A stretch of 64,000 nucleotides of DNA from Talpa occidentalis (GCF_014898055.3 NW_026555331.1:103066684-103130683); one strand, 5' to 3'; shown: positions 1 to 10,874, counted from the stretch's first letter. The notes: generated by a model not told the origin, from the sequence alone. Program-made: numbers and translations.

Positions 1-475
1 ATATAGTGGGCTTAGATCGCCTGGCTTCTATTCTGTCACTACTTTCCGGTTCTAGCAACTTTCACAAATACTGAATAGTAAACATTGGGAAATACTGTGT
101 ACTGCATTAATGCATCACTTCCACCCAGTCTGGGTGAGATTGTAATCTTCTTGAAGGCAGGTTTAGCCTTTTTGGAAAATTCTGCAAATTAAAAATATAC
201 TGAGAAAGTCATGCCCCACAGAAGTGCAGAGAAGCACTGAACCGCCAATATTGCTTCCTTCACTGCCTGCATTTTTCCAAAGCCAGTCCAGTCCTCTCTT
301 GCTTCAAATCTCATTAATCTTATCTCTTAACTAATGAAACTGATTACAAGGTACTTTGTAAATATTCAAGGTACTCCATAAAAGGTAAACAGCGGTAATG
401 GTCAAGATCAAAGCCTCAGGTATGGGGTGCTGCTATTATGGTTTGAGGGTCACGCCTGCCTGAAAAGAACAGCAA
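1..475. other. Unassigned AT-rich DNA
   Basis: No repeat family, exon-like open frame or RNA gene is recognisable here. The stretch ends where an L2-like segment begins. Confidence 0.4.
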
Positions 476-479
476 ACAC

Positions 480-790
480 AGGCTGGCTTTGATCGTGTCA
501 CTCCCAACACAGAAGATTCAGTGGTTCCCCGCTGCTTTCAAAAGCCCACGCTTCTTTGTGGACTCACCCTCCACACCCCTTCCATCTGGTCCCAGCTACT
601 ACTACCTTCCACACTCTTCACGCCTATAAGCCAGTCACAAGCACACCGCACACTGCTTATCATTGCCTCGTGGTCGCAAAACACCGTTTTCCTTCTGCCT
701 TTTGTCTTCCTGTGTGCTCTGCATCACCCAGCAGAGTCCCCCTTTTCTCTGAACTATGATATAAGGACCCCCGTTTCTGTATAGTAAGAG
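480..790 (+). mobile_element. L2 LINE 3' remnant
   Basis: The order of phrases (TCACTCCCAACACAGAAGATTCAGTGG, a pyrimidine-rich middle, then CTTCTGCC and GTGTGCTCTGCATCACCCAGC-like text) follows the 3' part of the mammalian L2 consensus in plus orientation, as remembered. It is heavily diverged. Short open frames here are chance products of the pyrimidine-rich sequence. Confidence 0.5.
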
Positions 791-819
791 TAAATAACAG
801 AGGAAGCTTCTTGTACATA

Positions 820-935
820 CCCTAATTACTTTTTATGTACTATTTCACTGAATCTTCAAAACAACCCTAAGAAGTAGGATTATGTCCTCAATTTTATGGA
901 TGAGGAAACTGAAGCAAAAGCTACAACTCTCAAAT
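820..935 (-). mobile_element. MIR SINE remnant
   Basis: It contains the MIR core in reverse orientation: a run resembling 'ACAACCCTAAGAAGTAGG' followed by 'ATGGATGAGGAAACTGAAGC'. This is the complement of the usual 'CAGTTTCCTCATCTGTAAAATGGG' region. It is an old, inactive tRNA-derived repeat. Confidence 0.6.
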
Positions 936-1094
936 ACAATCTACAGATCATTTATATTCCAGAAAAAGATCAGGTTAATTTACTCCTAAAACAGCTGGAG
1001 GAAGGTTTCTTAAACAAAGAGTCAGTACTTGCAAAATTCAAAAAAATCTCAAAATTGCAAATGTATATGATATAAAATTCACTGTAGCCAGTAA

Positions 1095-1785
1095 GTACAT
1101 GAAAAGAGAGACACTATCACTAATCATTATGAAAATACAAGTCAAAATCACCTTGAAATACCAGTTTACATTCATTAGTGGTTGGCTAATATAGTTTTTT
1201 GGGGCTTTTTTAGACAAGCGAGAAATAATGAGTGTTGGTAGAAATGTGAAGAAATCAAAACTCTTGCTCATTGCTGGTGGGAATGCAAAATGGCACAGCT
1301 GCTGTGAAGCAGTATGGCAGTTCCCCCTTCCCCAAATCAAACACCAAACATCCATTGGCAGATAAATGGATAACCAAAAGTATGCCCTATATAAACAATG
1401 GAATATTATTCAGCCTTAAAGAGGAATAAAACTCTTACACATGCTACAACATGGATAAACATTACGGACATGATGCTAAGCAAAATAAGCCAGTCACAAA
1501 AGACAAATATTATATGATTCTACCTAGAGTGATGTAAGTGATATAGTCAAACTCCTTGAGGCAGAAAGTTGAATGGTGATTGCCAGGGTCTGGGGGAAAG
1601 GGGACTTATTGTTTAATAAGCAAAGTTTCACTCAGGGATGATGGAAAGTTCTAAAGATGGATGTTGGTAATGGTTGCACAACAATGTGAATACTTATTAC
1701 CTATGAATTGCACATTTAGAAATGGTGAAAATGATCAATTTTATACTATGTGTATTTTACCACAATAAAAAATGCTTTAGAAAAA
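1095..1785 (+). mobile_element. Old L1 (L1M-type) 3' end
   Basis: The segment reads as a degraded C-terminal part of L1 ORF2 (around 1260-1330, 'TTGCTCATTGCTGGTGGGAA...' and 'CAATGGAATATTATTCAGCC') followed by an old L1 3' UTR. It ends at 'TGTGTATTTTACCACAATAAAA'. All frames carry stops and frameshifts, so it is a dead copy. It is a 5'-truncated plus-strand insertion, with no target-site duplication left to see. Confidence 0.8.
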
Positions 1786-1919
1786 TGATTCATAGCATGC
1801 ATTCGGTTCTTAAATACCCCATGGAGAAACTGTAGATACTAGGATCCCCCATTGCTAAGACATGGAAGGGAATTCTCACAGGGTTCCATAGACTTATACA
1901 GAATCCTTTGAGGGTTTTG

Positions 1920-2060
1920 TTACACTGCAGAAGTCCAATTCAGTGGATCTCAATGGGGCCTGAGATTCTGCATTTCCAACCTGTCTCCAGGCAATGCTGG
2001 GGGTGCGCGCACCACAACCCTCAGTCAGAACCAACATGCAAGAGGATTGATTCTTTAGAC
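1920..2060 (+). mobile_element. hAT-Charlie MITE remnant (MER5-like)
   Basis: The text 'CAATGGGGCCTGAGATTCTG' then 'CATTTCCAACCTGTCTCCAG' and 'CAATGCTGGGGG' follows the middle of a MER5-type non-autonomous hAT element. The terminal inverted repeats are no longer clear. Confidence 0.5.
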
Positions 2061-2366
2061 TCATGATGGAGAATTCTTTTAAATCTTTCAGGAAATCCCT
2101 TGAAATCACAAGACCAAAATAGAACGGGCCCACCAGAAACAGAGATCCTCATCATCTCAGTGGATTTCTGAATTCATATTTCCAAATGGACAGAATCAGG
2201 CTCACCTATTTTTATGAATGCTGTGGATACGCTGGACAAACCCAAATTATTTAAATATTACATGTATGTAAGCTAATATAAAACTATAAAAGAAATTAAC
2301 TTGACTGAAAACTGGCTAAGCCACTTAAGGTTTTCCTTAACAAGATCATTTCAACTAGGACAAAAG

Positions 2367-2672
2367 GGCCTCCCCGGTGGTGCAGCGGTTGAGCACTGGG
2401 TTGCGAAGCTGCCCGCGGCCTCTGCGGCGCCGGTTCGATCCCCGGCTGCTCCCCGGCCACTGGAGGAGGGTCCCACATGGCGCACAGACCTCTCCTGCGG
2501 CCCGCTGCTCCCCTCAGCAGTGTACTTCGGTCCTTCTGCCTGCTCTGCTCCCCGCTCTGGCTCTGGTGAATTCTCTCACCCTCCCGCGCTTCTGACTGTA
2601 CCCAGTGCATGTATAAACAAACCATCAAATAAATAAATAAATAAAACATGCCTCTATAAAAAAAAAAAAAAC
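2367..2672 (+). mobile_element. tRNA-derived SINE, variant-tail subfamily
   Basis: This is a full-length SINE with a Pol III A box (TGGTGCAGCGG, 2378-2388) and B box (GGTTCGATCCC, 2432-2442), a TC-rich body and an A-rich tail. A 15-bp target-site duplication (CAACTAGGACAAAAG) flanks it at 2352-2366 and 2675-2689, so it moved by L1-type target-primed reverse transcription. The tail differs from most copies. After GCATGTATAAACAAA and an AAAT run it ends AAACATGCCTCTAT-An, not TAAATCTTT-An. The same tail occurs in the copy at 15167-15486. Many CpGs survive, suggesting a fairly young insertion. Confidence 0.95.
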
Positions 2673-2689
2673 TCCAACTAGGACAAAAG

Positions 2690-4955
2690 TTCTAATCCCC
2701 AGATGCACTTTGTTTTTTAATAATGATGCCCAGGACATTGCCTGAGACAACGATTCACTTGGTCTGGGAGGGTTTTATTGTTGTTTCAAGCTTCTCAGGT
2801 ATTCTAACACTAGAAAAAACTAGAAACCATCGATCTAAGATGAAATAGCAATCCCAAATCAAGATACTTAATAAATTGCATTAGTCTCTATTCTTCGTTG
2901 GGGTTACTAGGCATCAGAAGAAAAAGTCCGGTATATTTTGTTTGCTAACTGCAAATGCAAATGCGATCATTTCAGACATTTTATTGGGTCTAAATTTACT
3001 CCAGGAGCAAACTTTATGCAAAACCATGCAAGATTGTTAGCAATTGTGTGGCCCCAGCAACACGAAGGTTAGTTTTAGCACCATTCAACAAACTCCCAAT
3101 TGGACCCACCAATCCATTTTCAGTCATGATTGGGCTTACTACTTAATTCAAATCAATAGCTACTTTGCTTCCCCTGCTGAAATAAAAGTTACCACAGTAG
3201 CCGTATTGATGATCCCCTCCTTGTTGATTATCATCATTCATATTCAGCCCTAATTTGGATATCACCAACCAACACTTTCAGCCAAGGCCACTTCAGGATA
3301 ATGTATATAAATTATGCCTTATTGATCCCAGAGCATCTGCCGGCACTTAGGTATGTTGACCGATAAACATGAGCACAATTTGCAAGTTGAGTTTCTGATT
3401 TCAAAAAATTGTAATTTATAATAAAATGAACACTGTCATATTCTTTGAATTCACCTTCATAAAGATGAAGTGATAAAAGCAGTTCTAAATTACAAAAACC
3501 ATTAAAAGAATGTGAAATCCTGAGGGATTTTTTTTCTTTTAAGTGATTAATGGAAGGAAAACTTCATTATTTTTCTTTCACACTTAGTATTATTTAACTG
3601 CATTTTGTCTTTGTATAATATAAAATAAATTTGGAAGTCATAATTCCTCAAATCAGAAATTATAATGCAATGAAACAGTATTTTCTTAATATATGTGTAT
3701 TCACACACATGTGTGTGTATAATATGTGTGTGCGAGCATGTATGTGTGTGTGTGTGTATATCTTCTCTTTATTTTAAGATTTCAGGAGTCCACACTGAGA
3801 CTAATGCAATTGATTTCTCAGGACATGTTTCCCAAAGATAGATTGGCATAAGTCAGTAAAGCATGGTTGTTAAATAAAACACATGGCCAAAGTCTCAACC
3901 TTTGTCATGAGGTGACTGCTGTTATACTCTTTATTAAGAGGGAAAAACTGCAGCTTTTCCCATAGAAAACAAGATAAAGCAGGCAAACAGTGTGCAGGTG
4001 TCGCGCTGCCTTACTGTGGCTCAAAGTCTAGAAACCAGTGTGACCTTCCTAGAGGCCACCCTTCCGAGTTCAGGGAAGCGAAAAATGCATGTCTAGGAGA
4101 AATCCAAGGCTCATTCCTTCCCAGGCTTGTCCTCCTTCCTTCACCCTGCTCCCCTGCCAGGGGAGAGCCAGCACTGATGAGGGGAGGCCTGGGATGTTAC
4201 AGGCCAGGACAGAAAGTCTGGAAGGACACATGGCACATATTTGTGTGACAAGAATGGTATTTCAAAAATACTAGGGTGTGCTTTTCATTCCACTGCCACA
4301 GTCCCGTTCCCTGCAGTATTCCCTGGCTCCATCACAGGGAGCATCATCCATCCTGCAAGGACAAGAATACAACCAGGTTAATGGTTATGCCAGCCAGGAT
4401 GGGGAAGTAAATGAAAGACACCCCACCTCCAGTTCTAAAAGAAAGTACATGGAGAAGAAGGGAGAGCAGTCAGGCCCAGGGGTTCCCCAAGTCTGGACAG
4501 AAATCTGGTACAAGGTGAGCCAAGCTTGAGAGAGATGGGAGAAACGCTCGCGGGCAAAGGGTCTTTATAACTCTGATTTTCCCGGGGAACTCCAGGCAGA
4601 GACTCCATCACTGGGCAGCACATGCCAGACCAGAGTGGACGGAACAGAGTAAAAAAGGCAGCAGAGCTGGGTCCTGAGTCAGCGTTCCGGCATAGCCCTT
4701 AGTTCCTATGTGGTGCGGGCAGTGGAGAGCCAACAGGCTTGCCAGTAAAGGTGTAAGGGGTGAAATGATCCCACCTGAGAGGTTGATTAGAGGTCACAGG
4801 TCAGAGCGGACTGTCAAGCCAATGAGAGCCACAGCGGAGAGCACAGGACAGTAGCCAGCCTGGCTGACTGAGTTGAGAGAAGTGAAACTGAATCTTTAGC
4901 CACAGGATACAGCAGGGGACCCCATATCACAACATCTTATACACTTTCTGTAGGA
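2690..4955. other. Mostly single-copy DNA, nothing coding recognised
   Basis: Apart from a TG-rich microsatellite near 3.7 kb, no repeat or exon is recognised. 2940-3400 is AT-rich without obvious repeat signatures and could hold conserved non-coding sequence, but nothing in the single sequence proves this. Short open frames at 4089-4529 have no recognisable protein features. Confidence 0.4.
3691..3760. repeat. Imperfect TG/CA microsatellite
   Basis: Alternating TG and CA dinucleotides broken by AT steps; the longest pure run is (TG)8 at about 3742-3757. Confidence 0.85.
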
Positions 4956-4957
4956 CC

Positions 4958-5175
4958 AAGGGTCCTCAATCTCAACACTATCTGCATTTGGGCCAGGGGG
5001 TTCTTCACAAAGGGGTGCTATCTTATGCATCGTAGGATATTTAGCAGCATCCCTGGCCTCTACCCATGAGATGTCAACAGTCTCCCACTTGAGTCATCAT
5101 CATCAAAAATATCTGCTCACACTAGCACATTCCCTTTGGGAGACAAAATCACTCCAGAGCAAGAACACTGTACTA
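4958..5175 (+). mobile_element. hAT-Charlie MITE remnant
   Basis: It contains 'GGGTCCTCAATCTCAACACTAT', 'GTAGGATATTTAGCAGCATC' and 'CCTGGCCTCTACCCATGAGATG'. These belong to a widespread mammalian hAT-Charlie MITE of the MER5/MER20 class; the exact family name is not certain. The same element recurs at 20555-20730 (+) and 50195-50420 (-). Confidence 0.75.
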
Positions 5176-5409
5176 TACCTTGACCTAGATACCAGCTAGG
5201 TGAGGAGGATGAGAGGACCCTCCATCCCAGAGTTTTTTCACACTGAAAACTTTAAGCCTGAAGAAACCTGGATATCATCATTGGCAAGTTGAAGGACCTA
5301 GCAAACTCCACCCCACCTACCCTTCCCTAGGCTGCCTGCAGAGTAAAAGCCCAGAGCAAGAGAAAATAAAGAAAAATAAGAAATACTGGCTCTGAAAGTG
5401 TGGGTTATC

Positions 5410-5505
5410 ACTCTATTTTCCAGAAGAGGAAACTAAGTCTAAGTGGGTGAGCTGCATGCCCAAGACCACATTGCTCAGTGGCACAGCCAGCATTCGAACC
5501 CCAGA
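5410..5505 (-). mobile_element. MIR SINE remnant
   Basis: Reverse-complement MIR order is visible: 'AGAAGAGGAAACTAAGTC', then 'GCCCAAGACCACATTGCTCA', then 'CATTCGAACCCCAGAG'. Confidence 0.65.
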
Positions 5506-5639
5506 GAGGCTGCTCCAAAGTCACGTTCATCCCAATGAGCCCAGCTACAACTGCCTTTCCCACATAGGGCCACATTATTTCTTACTGTATATTTCAGTAT
5601 CATCTCCAGAAGATGTGAACATCCATGGGAAAGGAATAC

Positions 5640-5700
5640 TATGCCTGGCTCTATACTATTTAGTTGGTGCCCTATAAATATTTGTTGAATGAATGAAACC
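5640..5700 (+). mobile_element. L2 LINE 3' terminus
   Basis: 'GTGCCCTATAAATATTTGTTG' followed by AATGAATGAA is the characteristic 3' end of L2. Only the terminal part is preserved. Confidence 0.6.
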
Positions 5701-6045
5701 CTCTCCTCCACCTTTGGGCTAAGTAGGACTGTTTCTCAAGGCCAGGCTGCACCTGAGAAAACAAGAATGGAGATAAAGGAGCAGCAAAAGTTGACCATTA
5801 CAAAACCAATGTTCTATCTCAGAAGGTCCTTGAAAGAGGCAAGAAAATATACGGCTGGCTTCCAGTCCACACCACCAACATGTATGCCAAGAGATAGGCC
5901 CCATGAGCTGCAGAGAAGGGAGAGATGGGAGAGACAGGAAGGAGCCAGGCAGGAGGTGATGAGGCCTGAGCCAGGTTTGGGTTCAATTTGGAAGGACTGA
6001 GAGAATAAATAGGAAAGAAAACTCTAAGGATTGAGTTGATACAAG
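5701..6045. other. Unassigned DNA
   Basis: No repeat or gene is recognised between the L2 end and the next SINE. The purine-rich open frame at 5689-6000 has no protein family features. Confidence 0.4.
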
Positions 6046-6309
6046 AAGTCAGAACAGGGCCTCCCTTGGTGGCGCAGGGGTTGAGCACTGGGCTGCGAAG
6101 CTGCCCGCAGCCTCTGCAGCGCCGGTTTGGACCCCAGCTGCCGGCGAGGGTCCCACATGGCGCACAGACCTTTCCTGCCACCCGCTGCTCCCCTCAGCAA
6201 TGTATTTCATCAGTCTGCCTGTTCTGTTCCCAGCTCCAGCTCTGGTGAATCCTCTCACCCTCCCGCACTTCTGACTGCACCCAGTGCTTGTATAAATAAA
6301 TAAATCTTT

Positions 6310-7553
6310 TTTTTTTCTTATAAAATGTCTTTTTAATTCTTTTTTTTTTAAATAATAAATTTTATTTTTATATTCCCCCATACAATTGCAAAAGCCCCAT
6401 TCTGACCCCAATCCTTCCCTTCCCACCCCCCACCCCCCAAAAAGTGTCTCTGGTTCATAGTTTTTTGTTGATTTTGATTTTCACTTTCTTATATTCATTT
6501 TCCTGGTCCCTTATTTACGTTTTCTAGATTCCTGCTATGAGTGAGACCATCCGGTATTTTTCTTTTTCTTTTTAGCTTATTTCACTGAGCATGATCCCTT
6601 CCAGCGCCATCCATGTTGCTGCAAATTGCATGTGTTTATCTTTTTTGAATGCTGAGTAATATTCCATGGTATATATGTACCACATCTTCTTGATCCAGTC
6701 ATCTATTTTTGGGCATTTGGGTTGTTTCCAAAGCTTAGCTATTGTAAACAGTGCTGCTATAAACATAGGGGTGCAGGTGTTCTTTGGAATTGATGTTTCT
6801 GTGTCCTTTGGGTAAATACCTAGGAGTGGAATTGCTGGATCATATGGAAGCTCTATGTTTAGTAGGTCCAGAAATCTCCACACAGCTCTCCATAGTGGTT
6901 GGACCAGTTTGCACTCCCACCAACAGTGCAGGAGAGTTCCTTTTTCTCCACACCCTCGCCAACATTTGTTGTTGCTAGTTTTTTTAATATGTGCCATTCT
7001 CACTGGTGTGAGATGGTATCTCATGGTGGTTTTGATTTGCATTTCCCTGATTACAAGTGATGTTGAACATTTTTTCATATGTCTGTTGGCCATTTGCATT
7101 TCCTCTTCAGAGAAGTTTCTTTTTAGCTCTTCTGCCCATTTTTTGACTGGATTATTTTCTTTGTTGTTGCTGAGTCTCATCAGCTCTTTGCAGATTTTTG
7201 TGATCAGTCCTTTATCATTAGTGTTGGGTGCAAAAATGTTCTCCCAGTTGGTGGGGTTTCTCTTTGTTTTTGTTATTGTCTCTTTTGCTGTGCAGAAGCT
7301 CTTTAATTTGATGTAGTCCCAGCTGTTTATCTTTGCCTTCACTATCACTGCTTTGGTTGATGTGTCTGTAAAGATGTCTTTGATGTGCAAATCCCGTAGT
7401 GTTTCGCCTATATTTCCTTCTATGTATTTTATGGTTTCAGGTCTTATGTCTAGTTCTTTAATCCATTTTGAGTTGATTTTTGTGTATGGTGTGAGGTAGT
7501 GGTCAAGCTTCATTCTTTTGCATGTAGCGACCCAGTTTTCCCAGCACCATTTA
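6310..7553 (-). mobile_element. 5'-truncated L1 inserted in SINE tail
   Basis: This is a minus-strand L1 whose poly(A) appears as T-rich sequence at 6310-6318. Its 3' UTR runs to about 6570 and the C-terminal part of ORF2 lies further on. The 16-bp duplication AAATAAATAAATCTTT occurs at 6294-6309 and 7554-7569, where the L1 cut the SINE at TCTTT/AAAA, a normal L1 endonuclease site. The insertion is about 1.24 kb and lacks ORF1 and the endonuclease and reverse transcriptase domains, so it cannot move itself. The open ORF2 frame suggests it is young. Confidence 0.95.
6572..7513 (-). pseudogene. L1 ORF2p C-terminal fragment
   Basis: The frame is open for 313 codons and matches the C-terminal domain of the L1 ORF2 protein, the endonuclease/reverse transcriptase that copies L1 RNA into chromosomal DNA. 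The residues resembling the usual Cys-rich motif are C184, C188, H196 and C201 (C-x3-C-x7-H-x4-C). They are followed by the family-typical segments around [14 protein letters not shown] (near 280) and [14 protein letters not shown]. The endonuclease and reverse transcriptase domains are absent because the insertion is 5'-truncated. The first Met is simply internal, since the reading frame continues upstream to the L1 breakpoint. It stops right after LSEIS (AGC TAA). The second L1 copy, at 43298-43657, reads on past this point (SEINQKEK), so the TAA is either a private CAA-to-TAA change or a subfamily trait. It has no promoter of its own and is not expected to make protein. Confidence 0.93.
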
Positions 7554-7784
7554 AAATAAATAAATCTTTAAAAAAAAAAAAAAAGTGAGAACAAAGAGGG
7601 AAATGTAAGAATGAATAAAACAAAGAGAATCCAGGCTAAGGGTGAGAAGATGGATCCGGCACAATGAAGATGGGTCCAGAAAGTAGATGGTGAGGGAGGG
7701 TTAGTTGATGGGAAACTTGAAGGTCAGGCAGAGATGGTTAGGGTTGGAGAGTGGGTTCCTCAGTGACAACTACAGTGTCCATTC

Positions 7785-8000
7785 CATTGATTGAGGGGTT
7801 ACCATACCATGCAGATACTGCTCTGAGCACTTTATGAGGATTATCTCATTCAGGGAGGATGATTTCCCAGCTGAAGAAACCTATAGGCCTTCAGCAAGCC
7901 CTGAGCCTTAAGCAAACTGCTCAGGTCACATAATTTATGCGTGGTGGGGCAGGATGTGAATCCACACTGTATGCCCCGAGAACCACACTCTCAGCAACCA
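7785..8000 (-). mobile_element. MIR-class remnant
   Basis: 'GCTCTGAGCACTTTATGAGG', 'ATTATCTCATTCAGG' and later 'GTGAATCCACACTG' follow reverse-complement MIR order. It is strongly diverged. Confidence 0.5.
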
Positions 8001-8004
8001 GGCT

Positions 8005-8480
8005 GCACCACTTCCTGGTGTCTGAGGTGACGAAGGCAATATTAGTGCAGCACTAAAGAGGAGATGGGAGCATCAGTGTCCCTCCTCTGTGTGCTTAGTC
8101 TGAGTAAGAGTCATTCATTTCCTCCAGATGAGGTTTAGGCAGAGGGGAGAAGAAAGATTCAGGATATATCCAGAGCTTAAAAACTATTTTGCTAGATGCA
8201 GTTGCTTCACAAGTGATTACATATTAAACCTCTTTATTCCTTAATTATCTGCATCCCTTTTGCATGTTCATCTGTGATTAACACTACTGGGTGGTTAGCA
8301 GCACCTCAGCTTAGCAGCACCCTGGGCAAACATCTTGATGGAATTGTGCAACCAGTGATTGTAAAATGTGAAGCCAGCAACGGTTCCAGTTCTTAGAATT
8401 GCAATCAGCATCGTGGCTGGTAAGAATAAATGACCTGTGTGTGTAGTGATGGGAAGGTGGTTACTTTGTGTGTTTGTTTC
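8005..8480. other. Unassigned DNA
   Basis: Nothing recognisable is seen apart from generic AT-rich sequence. Confidence 0.4.
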
Positions 8481-8487
8481 ACTTGCT

Positions 8488-9090
8488 GATTCAAGAAATA
8501 TTTATTGAGCATCTACTAGGTGCCAGGCACTGTCTTAGGGGGTTGGGACATGTCATGAACAAAACAAAGCTCCCTGTCCACACAGAACTGACATCTCCAG
8601 GGAAAAGTCAACCAGAAACAAAACAAATAAGCAAATGATTCAGTGTGGTAGAATCACAGGTGTCTTGGAAGAAATATTAATAGAAAATAAAGAAAGGTAA
8701 GAGAGATCCTGAAGGAAGGAGTAGAGGAGTAGAGCAGTTGTACTATTAAATGAGATCATGATCATCAAAGAACATCTGAACAAGGACTTTAGAATGTAAA
8801 AGAAAGAGTCACGTGGGTGTGAGGGAAGAGGTAGAGGGCCTGGTGAGCTCACTACCCAGTGAGGAGGCCAGTGCTACGGAGTGGAGTGAGCTCCGGGCCT
8901 AGAACCTGGAAGGATGCAAGTCAGTGCATGACGAGTTGGAGGGGGGTGCAATGTGAAGGTCATGTCTACATAAAATAAGGGGACCCTCCTGGGTCAAAAG
9001 CACAGTAGGCATGGGAATAGCCCAGAATAGGAAAGCTATTGCAATAATCCAGAAGAGAGATGGTGGTGGCAAAAACAGATGGTGTGGTAC
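8488..9090 (-). mobile_element. L2 LINE 3' region
   Basis: It starts with the reverse-complement L2 end 'AAATATTTATTGAGCATCTA' and 'GTGCCAGGCACTGTC'. It continues through 'GAACAAAACAAAGCTCCCTG' and ends near 'TTGCAATAATCCAGAAGAGA' and 'GATGGTGGTGGCAAAAAC', all L2-type phrases in the expected order. Confidence 0.75.
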
Positions 9091-9092
9091 CT

Positions 9093-9206
9093 GCTAGATA
9101 GATAGATGTAAATATATCTATCTAGCTATATACATCTATATATAAATGTATTTAGATGCATTTATCTATCTGTCTATCTCTGTACCCATACACACACACA
9201 AACACA
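9093..9206. repeat. Mixed TAGA/TCTA/CA microsatellite
   Basis: Runs of GATA/TAGA pass into TCTA and then CACACA repeats, with AT-rich interruptions. The TAGATAGATAGA arm and later TCTATCT arms are partly self-complementary. Confidence 0.8.
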
Positions 9207-9214
9207 CACTAAAT

Positions 9215-9357
9215 CAGGTAAAACAGGTTAATTGGATGGAAATTTCAGTGGCAAATATAATGGAGTATATACAGAGTTGATTATAATGGTGCACACCTAA
9301 CACCTATAAAATATTATAAACCAATGTTACTTCAATTTGAAAAAAAAGAAAAAGGAA
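9215..9357 (+). mobile_element. L1 3' terminus with A-rich tail
   Basis: 'GGTGCACACCTAACACCTAT' then 'ATTATAAACCAATGTTACTT' and an A-rich run (9340-9361) resemble the 3' end of L1MA-class elements. Only the extreme 3' end is present. Confidence 0.55.
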
Positions 9358-9384
9358 AAAAAGACAGCTCATAACAGCCAAGTT

Positions 9385-9430
9385 TCAGCAATAATCCGAG
9401 AGCCATGGTGGTGGCAAAAACCAGAGTAGC
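9385..9430 (-). mobile_element. L2-like segment, repeat of 9046-9090
   Basis: 'GCAATAATCCGAGAGCCATG' followed by GTGGTGGCAAAAACCAGA closely matches 9046-9087. It may be the other side of an L2 copy interrupted by the microsatellite and L1 insertion, or a local duplication. Confidence 0.5.
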
Positions 9431-10870
9431 AATTTTTTCTCCAGCATAGTTCCTGTCCAGTGTCATTCCAAAAATAATTGATGGAGTCAGAGTCAACCAA
9501 AGCAAAGTCTTCATAATGATTCATCAAGAGGGAAACTCATGCTGAGGAAGATGTCAGACATTGTCACGCTTTGTACAAATAACGACAGAAGGAAGAGTCA
9601 CTCAGATCCATCTGGTTATGAAAAAGAGTACCACACACCCAGACCACAGGGCCAGCCAACGGCAACACCTGCATGATTGAAACCTCAGTCCCTTGGCCCT
9701 GCCAGTGCCTGAGGGAACCATCAGCGTTGTCTTTACTCCTCTGGAATCTGTCTGCAGGGGCTGGAGTTGTGTCCCGCGCCTCCCCAGATGGTTCCTGCCC
9801 TCCTGTAAATTAGTTGGGTTCCTTGTGAAGCATTTAGTTCACCCATTTATAAGTACTGGTAAGTTCACATAGTTCTAACAGGTTGCTTTACGAAATATCC
9901 AAGGTTCCATTCAATAAACCACACAGGAAGTGTTTTGCATTTGTATTTGGTTTTTTGTTTTTTCCATAGACGTCACTGCAAATGCTTCTTGGCATTGTCT
10001 TGTTTTCTGAAGCAATTTCCTCCCAGCGTTTTAGCTACAAAAATCTTTTATTAATTTTAAAACTGGAGCCTTTGTGAAAGGGGGGGGGGTGGCCTTGAGT
10101 TAAAATAATGATGGATATGAAGAACATTACCTGGTAACGGGAATATATTTCTTAGTTTTGAAAGACAGGTCCACGCGGTTCTTGCTTCACAGATCACCTG
10201 TAACCGAGGGCATTGAGAATGTGGGATATAGAGGAAAAACACGCTATTTAGCACCTGTTTTTATGCTCAATGAGTTCTCACTCTTATATTATTCAGAATG
10301 CATTTGATTCAGATGCTAGAGTCCTCTTCCTCTTTAGAAGGAAAAAAAGGGGTAATTCTAGCTTTTCAGGACCTTTCTCATCTCTGCTCTACTTCTCTAC
10401 TAGCTTCCTGTCAGGTGAAGCAGCAGGTGGGTGGCCGATTGTTTGGAAACTTGCTCCTCCTGTGCCAACCAGGCTGTACTGCCCCCTTTGGGTTCCCCAT
10501 TTTACCAGCGAAGGCTCCAGAGAGAAACCTATGGCCCCCAGGATGGGCCAACCTTTTCCACAGATGGAGAAGGGGGGCTAGCTAGGTCTCATTAAAGTAA
10601 AAGCAGCTCTGTCATTTGACATTTATTAAACATCTATTACATGTGTGGACCCTCCTTCAAGAATCTACTCTCTAGCCACTCTGAAATGCTACAGGAGATC
10701 AGCCTTTCCTACCAGGCAGAAGATGAAAAGATCTTCTACAAGTCACTCTGGACAAGCAGATTCATCCCGCACTGCTGCCTACAATCCAGAAATGCTCAGC
10801 GTGGGTCTAGGGGAGTGTTGACTTACATTCTGTGAGTGATACGATGAGTAAGAAATTCAGTTCAGAACCC
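9431..10870. other. Unassigned DNA
   Basis: No exon or repeat is recognised. A G-run (about 10079-10089) is the only simple feature. Overlapping open frames at 10270-10585 show no protein family features. Confidence 0.4.
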
Positions 10871-10874
10871 AAGG

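Larger units (their letters stand above)
6057..7582 (+). mobile_element. tRNA-derived SINE split by an L1
   Basis: The SINE body runs 6057-6309 (head GGCCTCCCTTGGTGGCGCAG, TC-rich body, TATAAATAAATAAATCTTT tail). Its terminal A-run resumes at 7570-7582 after an inserted L1. The SINE's own target-site duplication still brackets the whole block: AAGTCAGAACA at 6046-6056 and AAGTGAGAACA at 7583-7593, one mismatch. The B-box region reads GGTTTGGACCCC, degraded from GGTTCGATCCC. Confidence 0.92.

Noticed and set aside
2378..2442. Possible tRNA gene (A and B boxes with correct spacing)
   Set aside because: The head belongs to a SINE with about 20 copies here. It does not fold into a complete cloverleaf with a matching acceptor stem and continues into a TC-rich body.
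2296..2649. Open frames over 100 codons on both strands of the SINE; similar frames at 15124-15586, 25713-26000, 35052-35287
   Set aside because: They recur at every GC-rich SINE copy in whichever frame lacks stops. They are SINE sequence, not genes.
9332..9514. Hydrophobic 60-codon minus-strand frame resembling a membrane segment
   Set aside because: It overlaps an L1 A-tail and an L2-like segment, so the hydrophobic look is an artefact of repeat text.
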